Below are positions 33,323 through 46,400 of a stretch of 64,000 nt of DNA, in pieces (position 1 is the stretch's first letter; each line of letters opens with the position of its first letter). The notes under the pieces were generated by a model, which saw nothing but the letters and a program-made list of their open reading frames with translations, made no database searches and was not told the DNA's origin. Made by a program: the position numbers and the translations under genes. Source of the DNA: Macrocystis pyrifera (Eukaryota; Sar; Phaeophyceae; Laminariales; Laminariaceae). Where the stretch lies: contig JASSKH010000011.1 of assembly GCA_031763025.1 (NCBI GenBank), forward strand, positions 558,001-622,000, in the 5' to 3' direction.

Positions 33323-34616
33323 ATCACAATGAGGCAGTAGGAATGACGAGGGTTTAGTCATTTCCATTGAAATGAGGTGCGCGAGCGCGAAGCGCGGCCT
33401 TTCGTTCTTGGTTTTCCAAAGAAAAAAAACATCTTCGTCGTAGGAGAGGAGGGTGCCTCGCTCGTAGTTTTTTTTCTGTTTGTGTGTGTCACCGCTGTGT
33501 CACTGTGTCATCGTGCGTCATTCAACATTGTTTTCGGCCACGTTTGTCCACCGCGCTCAACGCACACACGGCACCAATGCCAGTCCCGGCGGGCTCTGTG
33601 CACGCACACACAGACGAAACCTTCTCGTGCTGGTGCGGTTGGAGTTCGTCCAGAGTTGGTCGAGCTGCAACAGTGGATGCGGCATCGTGTACGCACACAT
33701 GGCTAGGCCAAACAGAACCGAAATACATTAAACAGTTTTGTTTTTTGAGTTGTATTGATACCTGTTGACGAGTACTCGTAGACAGACTGTGCCTGTCCAC
33801 AGCAGCAATGTGCGGGCCGTGTCCTAAGACATGCTGCAGGTGGCACTGTCAGGCCCATCCTCCTACTACTGATGAGGGGACGGAGAAGGAGGAGAAGATC
33901 TGCTGTAGATGTCGGTACAGAAGTAGTAGTAGTTGCATATTATAGTAGTAGTGGTGGCACTTGTCATAACGGTTTTGTTTTTTTTAGTTCTACCTAACGA
34001 AACCGAACTCTACGAGTACTCGTAGGCAGAATGGGTCTGTCCAAAAAATACGTCGGAAATATCCTGTTGTTGCGGAACTATTTGTTGGGGATCACGGTGC
34101 TGACTGGTCTCTCTCATCACTCTCACCAACTCCAACTGCGACTCCACAAAAAAAAGACAAGCAAACTGCGAACAGCGCTCGAATGCATTTCTTCCAGGGC
34201 TATTCTCAGTTTTGTAAGATTAATAATGGAATACGTCAGCTGTGAGTTCGACTGATCAAGTGGAATACTTTGTACTTCGCCTTTAGTTTTCGATCCTCGT
34301 CGTGTGTTTCGGTACTCGTAAATAATCTGGCAGTTGAAAATACATGTCAATCTGTCGAATGTGTAAACAACCACATACATGGTTTTGTTCGGCAAACAGA
34401 GCGTCGTCAGCTCGCGGACCGCTTGTTGGGGTTCTGTTATATTTCGCGGTCTGGGGCCGCAGAGTTCACCGGGCGGATGGCCATCGTGTGAACGCTTATT
34501 GCCCGCCAGTTGGTCTTCACTAATAGTAGTTGGGTTGTAGGCGTTGGAATCACGGCCTGTGTGCCGGGTTGTGCTGTGCAGTGTGCGGTGGTGTTTGTTG
34601 TGCTGAGTGTGCTCGA

Positions 34617-34950
34617 TATATTCGGGGAAATATTGTTGTCGATAATTTCCAGTTACTACGAGAGGCTGTCGGTTGGGTCACGCGTGATGGATCGGGGTGC
34701 CCCTCCACTGCCGACATTACTGCTGTTGAAGGGTGATAGCTGCGAGTTCATACTTCACCGAGAAGAGAGTTGTATTTGGGTTGGGGGTCTGGATCGTATG
34801 GCGGTGCTGTATGTGCGTTGTTGCTGCAGAGCTGAGGCTGCTCCTGCTGCATGCTGCGGCAGAGCTATGCTGTGTGCTGTACGATGTGCCACACTATGAA
34901 AATGAAATGCCTAGAAAAGCTTTACTACCAAATAATGTTACGAGTATATC
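34617..34950 (+). repeat. Duplicated segment D1 (copy 2)
   Basis: Direct repeat of 32955-33322, 1.66 kb downstream. No gene recognised between the copies. Confidence 0.7.
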
Positions 34951-35594
34951 TGTATGTACTTGGTCGGAAAAAAGTGCCCATGTACTTATTTTGGGAAAAG
35001 CATACTTCACGCTGGTTGTTGCCTATTCGGCATCGGGTAAGGAGTATGACTCGACCCATGCTTTTTTTCTCTAATCCAAATAGGTACATGCTCATTTCGT
35101 AGCCATAAATGAGTATAGTGCGACCACGAGTATTTTTTATTCTATTAATTTTGAAATACGTCAGCTGTGAGTTCGACTGATTAAATAGTTGATACTCAAC
35201 TTTGCAAGCCGCGCAATACGTCTCGGCTACATTCCATTTTTACCGAATTTTACAAGTATTGTGATAAACCGAGCGCGCGTATTCTATATGGAATTCCTTG
35301 TTAAAAATAGGCCAGCGACTCCCCTGGTGTTGGCTACTTTGTAACCGTCGTGCGTACAAGCGCAATACATGTGCGCCAAGAAACCCCGCGGCAGACCACT
35401 ACTTCGTACTGTGCCGCCGTAGATCTGTCGCTTTCGCCAATCCCACTCTTCTACTGTAGTGATAGTAGGCTGGGAAGGAGTCTGGTGCATCATCACTACT
35501 ACGAGCAGCACGAAAAAGTCTAACTAGCATCAACTGCAAGACCAAACGTAACTCGCTTTTACGTTCCTATCCTCTCTGTGGTACAGCCATGACG
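34951..35594. other. Intergenic, nothing recognised
   Basis: A short block CAGCTGTGAGTTCGACTGAT at 35162 also occurs at 34237 and, diverged, at 12208, indicating one more dispersed repeat. Confidence 0.35.
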
Positions 35595-35905
35595 AGTAGG
35601 TTTTGCAATCTGTGAGTTAGGATCTTTAGGGGTGCTTTTGACTTGAAAATTGTGTAGCTAGATCTGCACTTCGGAATCATCGTCCGCAAATGAGAAATTT
35701 CCTGCATAGATGCAGACGCGGCGCAGCCGCGTTTATGCCAGTTTTGGCCCGTTTTGGCTGCGGTTTGGAGTCAGGGTTCGGGTTCGGGTTAGGGGTTGGG
35801 TTGAGTCTTCGCCCGTACCTTGATCCCAACAGAAACCGAAATACCTGAATAGCTTACCAATCTGAAGATCCGAGCTCACAGTTTGTAATGGGACCTCGAC
35901 ATCAT
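35595..35905. mobile_element. Third copy of the 10.5-kb MITE family
   Basis: Same organisation as the right arm at 10802-11118: GAGTAGGTTTTGCAATCTG end, GGATCTTTAGGGGTG, TTTTGACTTGAAAATTG, GGCGCAGCCGCGTTTATG, telomere-like GGGTTCGGGTTAGGGG, CGCCCGTACCTTGATCCCAA, and the GGGACCTCGA end. More diverged than the other two. Confidence 0.85.
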
Positions 35906-37499
35906 CGTATGTTCTGTCTCTAATGGTCTGTCGATCGCTTTGTTAGCGTCGTATATTTCGTCTCCCTGATTTCAGAAAATAAATAAATACCTGCTCAATA
36001 TTATGTCTTGCAAGCTGTATACCTACTGATCCACGACCGCCTGGACTCTACATGACGTTATGATAGCATGCTTCGTAAAAGGAACGTGTCTTTCCGTACG
36101 TAGGGACAGTGCACGCTTCCGGCTTCCATCGTCACTCGGAACCCGAGCCAGGAGCCGTTGTCTTTTCTTAGAGGCGAGGGGAGACATTCTGCGATATACA
36201 GATATCGGCAGACTGCTTTCCCGTATACACAACCGCCGTGTGGACCAGGCAAACCACAACCTATTGGTGGCTGTTGGGGGACGGGGTGTCCTGCTCCCGC
36301 CGCGCTATCATACTGCTGTACTGGCATACCACCCTGTCCTGTAATATAGTGACCGTGTGTAACAGTGAGGCGCGCGAGCCTTTTGTTCTTGGTTTCCCAA
36401 GGGAAAAAAAAAAAAAAAAACAGACGTTCAGCTTGAGCCAAACCCCGCCTGCTGGGGTGCCGTCTGTGCCGGTGCCGACTGGTCTCTCTCGACACTCGCA
36501 CCAACTCCAACTGTGACTTCACAAAAAAAAGACAAGCAACCTGAGAGCAGCGCTCGAATGCATTTCATCGAGGGAAATAACAATAACAATATACAATAGA
36601 CTGAAATACCAGGTATTCTCGAGGTAACCGACCAAATACGGAAAATGGAAAAGGAAATAAGACAAAAAACGACCAATAATACTGTAGTTGTTGGTTGTTG
36701 TCTTATGGACACCACCGAGAGACACGTCGCCGTGCACACTGAACAAAAATACAGAGCACAGGAAACCGGAAAAAATGAAAAAGGTACCATACGAGTATGT
36801 GGCGTGAGGTACGGCGACGACCACTACCATCACCACCACCGTTACCACTACCACCATCACCACGCTTTGCGTATAGGTCCGCCCCCTCTCCCTTTCTGGC
36901 CTTGGCTCGTCGCTCCTTGCGCTACCCCTGTCCTCGGCCGACGTGTGTGACGCCTTCAAAATGAGAAACTCGAACCCGCTCGCAATAAATTACGTACTGG
37001 TCGATAACAAGAGTGCTTGCCCCCGGCATCCTCTATGTACTCAACGCGTACTCGTACCCAGGCCATCGAGTGGCCTCAACATGAGCCAGAGCACTGAACC
37101 ACGTAACGTCTTGGATTAGTTCTTTCGTGTGCGAGGCATACGTTTGCTGAGGTTATGATACTCACTTGAATATGCAGTACTATAGGGGCTTTATACCTCA
37201 CCCAACAAACGCTGATTTCCAGAAAAGCTTAAACTGCAATCCGATAAGAAAAATAATGTCCTATTAAATAGGTATACCACGAACCATACTGGAAAAAAAA
37301 ACGCATGGCATGCCAACGACGTTTGATTAAGGGGCCCGGTTAGTCCTAGTAACAGTCTGGTCAAAAGCTGTCTCCACTAACTATCTGAGCACGCATCGTG
37401 CCTGTGCCTGTCTGCAATATAAAGCAGGATCACAACGCCCATGCATGAATCCAACATGGACCGATCGTCTCAATTTCGCCCATCCGTTAGCGCATGCCG
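35906..37499. other. Intergenic; low-complexity and duplicated pieces only
   Basis: Contains copies of 33.4- and 34.1-kb blocks (36366-36560), a poly-A run (36404-36420), a CACCAC-rich tract (36815-36862) and a TACCAGGTA at 36607-36615. No gene recognised. Confidence 0.4.
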
Positions 37500-40400
37500 T
37501 CAAGGCGTTGAGTAGACACTGAGGGCGTAGACGCCACCACATATGTGATCAGCACCTCCTGAGCAGGGATAGGAACATAAGCCATTCGTGATTTCGCCGT
37601 AAACGCCGAAGTCGTCGCCGCCGCACCAGCACTGCTCGAGAGCGGCGAAACATTGCGCCATACACGTTGGGATAGGGGAGAAGACGTCAGGCTACGCAAC
37701 CCGTAAATAAACATCTACTGGCACAAGAACGACCCCTTCACAAACTCTATAAACAACAGTGACACAAAGCACCACGTAACTATCGGACAGCACGCAGAAC
37801 GCCAAGTATGTATGACAGATAGGACGTCATATCTGAGAATACGGCATGTTGAAGGGATTTGGAAAATGACGTAGTGGGGGCGCGGCTGCGGGTACAAGGT
37901 GGCAAAGTTTCGCGGCAGTTTTTGTACAGTACGGTGGCAGTCAGCGCTTGTCAGATATCGGATAAATCGTAAAAGCGCCTTCAGTACCTGGCACCAAGTG
38001 ATTTCGCCATGCAAGGCGTGCAACAAGTCACAACATTTTTTTTCGGACTTTACCGCAAACTTCCCTGGACTTGTTCATTGTGTCGGGATAAAATCTAAAG
38101 ATTAAAGTGACGCTTACAGCAACGGCCTCTACCGTGTGATTGAGGGATCATTCAAATTAGCGTCCGCGTTCCAATGGTTGAATGCAAGGAGTCGCATGGT
38201 ACGGGTGCAACATCATCTCAGTCGTACTTGCAGGCGCTCAAGCTGCACGGAGACGGTCGAAAGCGCCAACCTTTTCCGTTGTTTCCCCCGCTATTTCGAG
38301 GTCCTAAAAGGCGTTAACCTCTTCTTGTTAGGAGTCGCACTCTCGCTTTGGGGACACGTTACTTCGAATTAGACGTACATATGCGGTTATGTACAGGGCA
38401 GCAGTTGCAGGGTCAACACCGCGCATATTTAACCCTGCTACATTTGAGACAAAAATAACCCCTCACCTCTTCGGAGAATTGAGTGCCGGCGTAAGCGTGC
38501 CCGTTCCCGGCACAGTGCGAAATGCACACCTTCCGGATCGGGAACAAAATACACAGATTTGAACAGACGGTGGGGTGGGGTTGGGGCGGGGGGGGGGGGG
38601 GGGGTGTACTCATTACCGTGCATGGCCGTAGTCGTAGTGCCATAGACCTTCGCATCCCTGCAATGCCGGGACAGGACGCGTCTGATTTTTACAGACCAGG
38701 CAGACATTGCTTGCACCAAGCGCGAAGCGCAGTGAGGTGTCCGGCGAGTCGCATGAAGGGTCAGCTGCATCCTACTAAGAACCGCTTTGGAGGCGGATTT
38801 TCTTTCATATGTATGATAGCATCAATGAATTGATTTAACTTCTGGTGTGGCCACTTCCAGAGACAGAAATGGGTTTACTATGTACCTGGTAACTGCTTCG
38901 TGGGTGTCTCACCATATACACACTACGTGATACCATCATCCCCCTTGTGCGGAGTAAAGGCTCTCCCCGCACAAAATGATTTAACTTGACCGCCAGCCGC
39001 GGTAACCGCCGAAAGAAACAAAACAAAAACGGTACCCTGGCTGTCTAGCTCACGCAGTGAGAGGCGTGTTTTACAGCGTCGTCGCCAACCGACGCCAACC
39101 CAACCTATATATATATATATATACCAGGTATATAACCGATGTCAACCCAACCTGTATACACCAGGTATAAAATATAGGGGGGGAAGTACTCGATAGGAGA
39201 GATGTACTCGATCTCATGCATGGCCGTAGTCGAATGATCATACACCCTCGCATCCCTACAATGCCGGGACGGAGCATGCCGGGTTTTCACCGACCAGGCA
39301 GACATTGCTTGCACCAAGCGCGAAGCGCCGTGAGGTGTCCGGCGAGTCGCATGAAGGGTGAGCTGCATCCTACTAAGAATCGCTTGTGAAGCAGACTTGC
39401 ATACGGATGACAGCTTCAATGAGTTAGTTTAATTTCCGGTGTTGCCACTTCCAGAGACAGCAATGGGAGTACTATGTAACTGCCTTACCTTGAACACTAC
39501 GTGATACGATCAATTCCCTTGTGCAGAGTAAAGGATCTTTACTTCGCACAAATGATCTAACTAGACGACTAGCTGTGGGCGACCGCCAAAAAAAAACAAA
39601 ACAAAAAAAACGGTACCCTGGATGTCTAGCTCACGTAGTGAGCGGCATGTTTTACAGTGTCGTTGCCAACCGACGCCAACCCAACCCATATATAATATAT
39701 ATATAATATAGGGGGGGCGGGGGGAAGGGCCTGGTGTGCAGCTGGCTTACGAAACGTTTACATAGTGTAAGCTCACAGATGCATCTCCGGCAGAGGCACC
39801 ACAACAACGTTGTAGGCCATAGGTCATGATATAATTCTCTCGATGGTTACGTTGCCTGAACCGTACTTCCCATAAACGACCATTTCTCGATAAACTTCGG
39901 TCGCCCACTTAGCATTACCTTACCACATCCTTGTTTTCGGACGTACGATATCTTCATGACCGTACCACAATGTTCCCCTCACCTCGTTGGTCATGTCTTC
40001 TGACACGTACATCTTTTCCATGTCCATTGCCCGAGCGGCTCCGTCGTCCGCGTAACAGCCAATGTATCCCGTACCGACGTCTTCCATCTTGTACGCGGTG
40101 ATCTTGTCGATCCCACCGCAGAACTCGCTGTTCGTGGTGCCCTCGCATGCCATGTCACACTCGTCCAGTGCTAGCTCCTCCGCATTCTTCGTCAGGTCGG
40201 GATCTACGGCGCACCAGCACTGTTGTATATGTTGCCAAACATGGTTGGTCGGCTCTCGTTAGTTCAACGTCAACGACAACTTCTGGTGGAGAGGGTGATT
40301 GATGCCAACAGCCGCCGGCCGCGTGCTACGGTACTGTAGGCATATAAGGCTCCCGATGTTTAGGAGCCCCCTCACTTGAGGAACTCCATGCACTACCCAA

Positions 40401-43400
40401 ACACTGACTGACTGAGCACAAAATTGAAATAAACAATCCCATCGTCTAGGTATGCCAGATACAATACCATAATATCGTTCCAACAATATTTTGTGGCTTT
40501 TCAGTTCAGGAGCTCCGTCGGCCATACCAATAGATGTTATGGCCGAAACAATATACATGCACCTCTATTGTAATCGTATTACGCGTCGCTTCCATTTATG
40601 CTTCCCGTGTTAGCGGGGAGAGGGGGAGCTACGTGGACGTTTACAGGCAGCGGTATGTGGGGTTTCTTAGGAAGTGCTTTGGGGCGGCAGTGTGTCGTGG
40701 GGGGAGCGGAGGGGTTTGGTTCAAGCTGCACGGATTTTGTAGCTGAGGTAGTCAGAGTATGCGTCTCGGAACCCCATCGGACGACAGCACAGACAAAACA
40801 TAGACTAAATTATATATATATCACCGTCTCTCGGCGCTTTGTCATAAATACTACCTGGTATATTCGAACGGCATATTCAACAATCTGATCGGCCTATACT
40901 GACTCAGGACGGCACGAGGTGTGGCTCGGGCTGATAGTGGTGTATGAGTATATACAGCACTGAAGTAGTTACCCTTGACCGCTCCTTGCATTTGTCCCAC
41001 AACGAATCGACGGTGAGTACTTATACCTTGTGGAACTTATTTTATGATGGTACCCACTGATACCTACTGTAGTACTATTAGTACAGAATAGTGTACTTAA
41101 TATTACCCAATGGTACCTGGTATATACCTGTTGTACTCTACTGTAGTAGTACCTAAATTCTACAATAGCTCCACCAGAACATCATCGATCAAAACTCAAC
41201 TATTTAGTACTTGAACACTCTGGAGTGGGATGGACAACCTCACATGTCCATCTGGTTCAACGTATGATAGCGTTCCGAAAAGTCTCAAGAAAAAACGACC
41301 TGGATCCGGGCAAGGGCAATCGCCCCAGCACATATATACACCGAACATAACGACTCACCTCCTCGGCGTATTGGGTGCCGAAGTGGGTGTTGATGCCGTC
41401 GACGCATAGCTTGTGGCAGATCTGCAGGACAATAGCATAGACGCATCACGCGCGGATGGTGAAGCCTGACGCTAAGGGCGTAACGTTGACATTCTAACCA
41501 AACATTATATTTTAACATGATGTGCATGCTTTCAGTGGGATATGGTCATTCGTACCGCGTGTACAGGTGTAATCTGCAGGGCGGATAAACGACTGACACG
41601 CCAACCACGGAACCGAACCTGCCTGATATGGCCTGCGGTTTTCATGAAATGTGAATTACCTAGACCGCTCTAGCATGCAACCAACACCACCTGCTACATG
41701 GTTGTAAATATTATCGCGTGCGCGTGAAGTCTACTGCATGTACTTGAGACATCATTCTCATATTTGGTGTTGATTGACTGTTTTGCTGCAATTGGTTGCG
41801 GTGTGGTGGTCTCGTCATGGCGCTAGCTCATCACTGGCACAATGTAACGACTCTAACGCCATTCCATTATATTGATGGTGATGTTATCACATTATTTCAC
41901 TTCCCTGAAATCCTGCCTGTGGTCACCAAAACAGGTTGTGACAAAAATGCATCTCGACACGAGGAGACAAACAAGTACGAAGCAGTGCGCACGGCTGTTC
42001 CAGTGCATACGGGAAACGATGCTAACAAGAGGTGGTATACCCATCCCGTATCACTTGAAACCGAACAACACCAGGAACGTATCCATGGTATTTTTTGTGC
42101 ATGAGAAAAAACTATTACAGTACGCGAAATGTGTTGATCATTTGGGATTTGGACATTCAAGGCTGGATTTGTTTTGCATTTAGGAATTTACAGGTAAGCA
42201 TGTATGCTTGACGACGAACGTCACCCGACCTCCTACACATACGCTAGGGTAAAAGGGCCTCTGCCCAACGTTATCATCACAATACGCCGCCAATCGTAGC
42301 CAACACACTAGGAACTTCTGCCGTGTACTGTAGTACAGGAAGGTTTCCGTCGGTAGTGACATCCCAGATAGTCTATAACGTGTCCTTATATATCATGTCG
42401 TTATTTCCTTGTAGCGCCATATGTGAAGTAGAACCTCAGGTCGATTCCACGCTAGGTCGGTGTACGGCACGGAAGGGCACTTATTGTGTTGTTGTGGAAC
42501 ATGGCATGTAATGCAGAAGAAGCGAGTGCGTTCTTACAGACATGATTTTGAAAAAAATCAACTCTGTTAGATATTTGCAGCATAGTTATAATTTTCAATA
42601 TGTCGCCTCCATCTAGGGGTCGTGATAGAGCTTAGTACGTGCTACAGCAGCAGTGAGTACCCACCTAGTCTCCGTTCCGCACCAGCGTCTTCTGATACAG
42701 GTAGCTACTGTAGTAAATGCAACATCGTATGGTGTGTGGCAAAACAGAATATAGCCTTATACGACACATATCTATATACTTCAGTGTTGCCAAAGCACGT
42801 TGTTGGGTGATAAACAACATGTTTCGTGCTGTACATGTCAAGCATTGTACATATAAATTCTGCTTCATTCGGGCTGTAAGCTGATACGGGTTCAAAATGT
42901 TCGTGAACGGTCGTACACTACAGTATAACGATAAGAGACTGTAGTAATACGTCATTGTCAGGGCCATGAGACGAGCAGGGTCATGTCCACGTCTGTAGTA
43001 ATTTTGATCGCGGATGGTTTGGCGCATCTTAGTCGCCCCTTATCGTAATCGCTCTAATTTCGTCTGCTGCTGACTGTGTCCTCTTTAGCAACTAACGTAA
43101 ACAACACTAGCCTAGGGCCCCTTGTAGATTCTTTTATTTATCACATGAGTTTCCTGACAGTGATTTAAAACATTTGCCTAACGAATCGTGTCTATTTAAG
43201 CACCAGATATTCGGTTCATCTTCGCCTGTGCGGGATCAGCACCGCGTTGGTACGCACGCAATGTCGGGTACTGGACCGGTTTTGACGTCTCAGCCACACT
43301 GGGTGTGCAGTAGAATTACACTGTACACCGTCGGCCCTGAACCTGTGGCACATGCTTACGCACGACCAGGAGAACATTTTTTATATATGTATCCCTTTCA

Positions 43401-46400
43401 AGATTATTTACCTCACTGAGCTTACCTCTGCCGACATTACGTCCTCCACCATTTTGTTTTCCATTATCCTGTCGGTCTTGGAGTCTGTGAAGCACCCGGC
43501 CAGAGAGAATGTGGTTTCGGGTGTATCGGTGGGGGTCGGAGCAGAGGCAGGGGCAGGGACGGGGGTGGGGGTAGGAGAAGGGGAAGGGGCGGCGTCTCCT
43601 GTCCTCTGGTAGACACTGATGGCCCCAAAACCACCACAAGCCGTGGTAGCGTCTCCCGTGCACAGAGAGGGGTACGTTATACCACACTGGTCGCTCTCGA
43701 CCGCGCTCTCGAACTCGTCGGCGGTTCCACAGAAGCACTGATGGTCAAAGATAGCCGAAGGAAGTACGAGTGGGACCGAAGAGGGGCGCGAAGAGGAGCG
43801 ATGAGATACGTATACCGAAAACTTACCGCCAGCTTTGTAAGCGACATCGGGAAAGGCGTGACAACAAAGTCGATCTGGATACGGCTCGTTGCGCTCATTC
43901 GCGGTCTGCTATGCGGGTCTCTTCCACACTCTCGAAACTCGTTCGTGGCGATGTCATGCAGATGGGTGAGCGGGCCAGAACAAGATCCAAGGTACAAAAC
44001 CTTCGGCCGTGCTTCGTCGCAGGGCGATCAGGTCGAGTTGCTTGATCCGAAGTGGCTGGAGAAGAAATAGCTGGTTTGACCGGCTTTGGGCCGTATCTCT
44101 GTAGCCAGGAATCTGGCTGGCTTTGCAGAGTCGTTGTGGAGTGCGACAGGTGAATCTTGAACTAAGCTATAGGTTATTCGGTTGGTTTGCTATCTCACCT
44201 CGCTTCCAGACTCTAGGCCGAAGTAGTCGAAGCCAGTACAGAACTCGGAGCAGGCCTGTTGTACGTTGAGCAGATCGGAGAGGCGTTGTTTGGTCAGTGC
44301 AGGAGAATGATATTTTTGTATTTTAGCCCAGGCTCATCAACCATGTGCTCAGAGGTATGATAGGAGGTCCAGCGTATGTAGGGTATAGACGGTCAATTCA
44401 CCGCTGTGTGATGAGTGAATTCCACGATGTCGGCATCTGCCATCGCTCAGAACGCCTCCAACAACCCGTTTATGTCACGAACGACATATTTCTCATGTAG
44501 ACCGGTGTCACCCTCATCACCAAATAACTTAAAATGGACAGCAGGGAGAACGAAGGTCGATGCCGTGTAATAGTACAGCACTGCAGTTTTCGTAGCCCAT
44601 CTCTGAAGCGCTACCGGTTGAAAGGAAAAAAGGCCAACCCTACGACCGGCGCTGTACTACAGGTTTATTCGCCGTCGTTTCACCCAAAAATCAATATCTA
44701 GGGGAAGGGAGACCAATTTCGTGCGTTAGTGCTGCACTCTAGTGCAACGCTCGAATCGACTTTACACCCATCTCGCAACATTCTGATCACCTGCGGTGAC
44801 ATGCCGTCTGGCCCTAGCTCGCTGAGGACGTAGTAGCCTGAGTTAAGCAGCGGCTCAGCGCTCGAGTCGTTGTTGAAACATCCCACAATCTCGGTGCCAG
44901 CGGGCAGGGCTGATTCGCACGCAACGGGAGGGAGGAGCCCCGCGTAAAATGTCTGGTAGTATCCCGTGGCGCTTTCCAGAGGCCAAGTGTAGTTTCCTGG
45001 GATTGTCGGGCTGTAGGCTTCGTCGTTGGCCACGTTGGATTCGAAGCTGTCCCAGATGTGGTACTGCCGGACAATACACAGAGTAATGGGTGTGGTAAGG
45101 TATACAAGATGTCCCAGATGTCGTACTGTCAGACAATTCACAGTATAATATCGGGCGTTTTCATGGACACAAGAAAGGCGAGTCTTGGACGTGATAACAA
45201 CATGAACCATGAATATAATCAAGCCCACATCTCGGAGTAACACTGGTACTCATACGTGGCACACATACTACCGTACCCTATCATTCTGCGTCGGCTGCGT
45301 TACCTTTTGGCTACATATATATTTTCCCCTTGTTTCCCGCTCCTGTTGACGTTTTTGTTTTTGTTGTTGCTGTTGTCTTTAGCCCCCCCCTATTTAATAT
45401 AGGTTGGGTTGGCGTCGGTTGGTAACGACACTGTAAACATGCCGCTAACTACTTGGTTTAAATAATCAGGGTACAGTTTTTTTTTTTTTTGCCTGTCGGT
45501 CACAGCTGGTGGTCGAGATAGATCAGTTGTCCGAGATGAAGAACCTTTACTTCGCACAAGGGGAATGATCGTTTCACGTAGTGTTTAGAAGGCGCTTTGC
45601 TCCGCGGAAAGCTTACGCCGCCCGCCACGCTCGCTCAGGAAGGGAAAGTACATCGAATTATTCAAAGTGGACAGAGGTTCATGATAGAATATAGTTTTCA
45701 TGATTGTAGTTGCAAACTGGCGACTTGATAGTGCCAAGAGTCCCGCCACCATGCTTCAAACAGCTCGCACGTCACATATGCTTCGCGTCGAGGGTGGTTC
45801 CGCCTGCTACACTCGCTCACATGTCGTACGTACGTACATACCCCAGGTAGGGTACTCATTTTCTTCTTTTGATATGCTCTATTGTCTGCAATCGTATGTA
45901 CGAAAGAGAAAGCACAGCACGGCACAGCAGCACCGCAAAAACAATGGAAATGAAACCGAAAATTTAGGAAGCAAAAACAAATCCCCGTCCCCTCTCGTGC
46001 GATAATTTCCTGCTTGATTGGAACATCTTACAGTTGTAAAAAAAAAGAAGAGAGAATAATGAACAGCAGAGCTTCTCTCTCAGCCTCGTACACCGCCGTC
46101 CCCTCTCGCGACCAGCTCGCCACCGATTCGGTCCGGGTAAAGCTTTTTTCCCTTTCTGCCGCCGTGAGCCCCGTTGCCCGCCTCGCGTGAAGCCCGGTGC
46201 TCATCGCGGATCTCGTTCGCCAGCTCGACAATGTTGGTGTTCAGACTGCGTAGCTCTCTCAGTGAACTTCAGATTGGTCGCAAAAAGAAGTACCGCTCGA
46301 TTTTTGTTTTGCATATCAAAAACGACCCTCATAGACTCGTACATAGTATAACCGGAACCACACCAGGAGGCCAGACAGAGCCCATTCACGCTTCTCTCGT

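Noticed and set aside
36810-36865. His-rich coding segment
   Set aside because: Simple CACCAC/TACCAC repeat without wider coding support.
43741-44070. Possible WSC exon with PYPDRLCCHAFPDVAYKAG on the minus strand
   Set aside because: Its phase does not fit the next exon (CFCG at 43737), whereas 44255-44199 supplies the expected CxxxC...E segment in the right phase.
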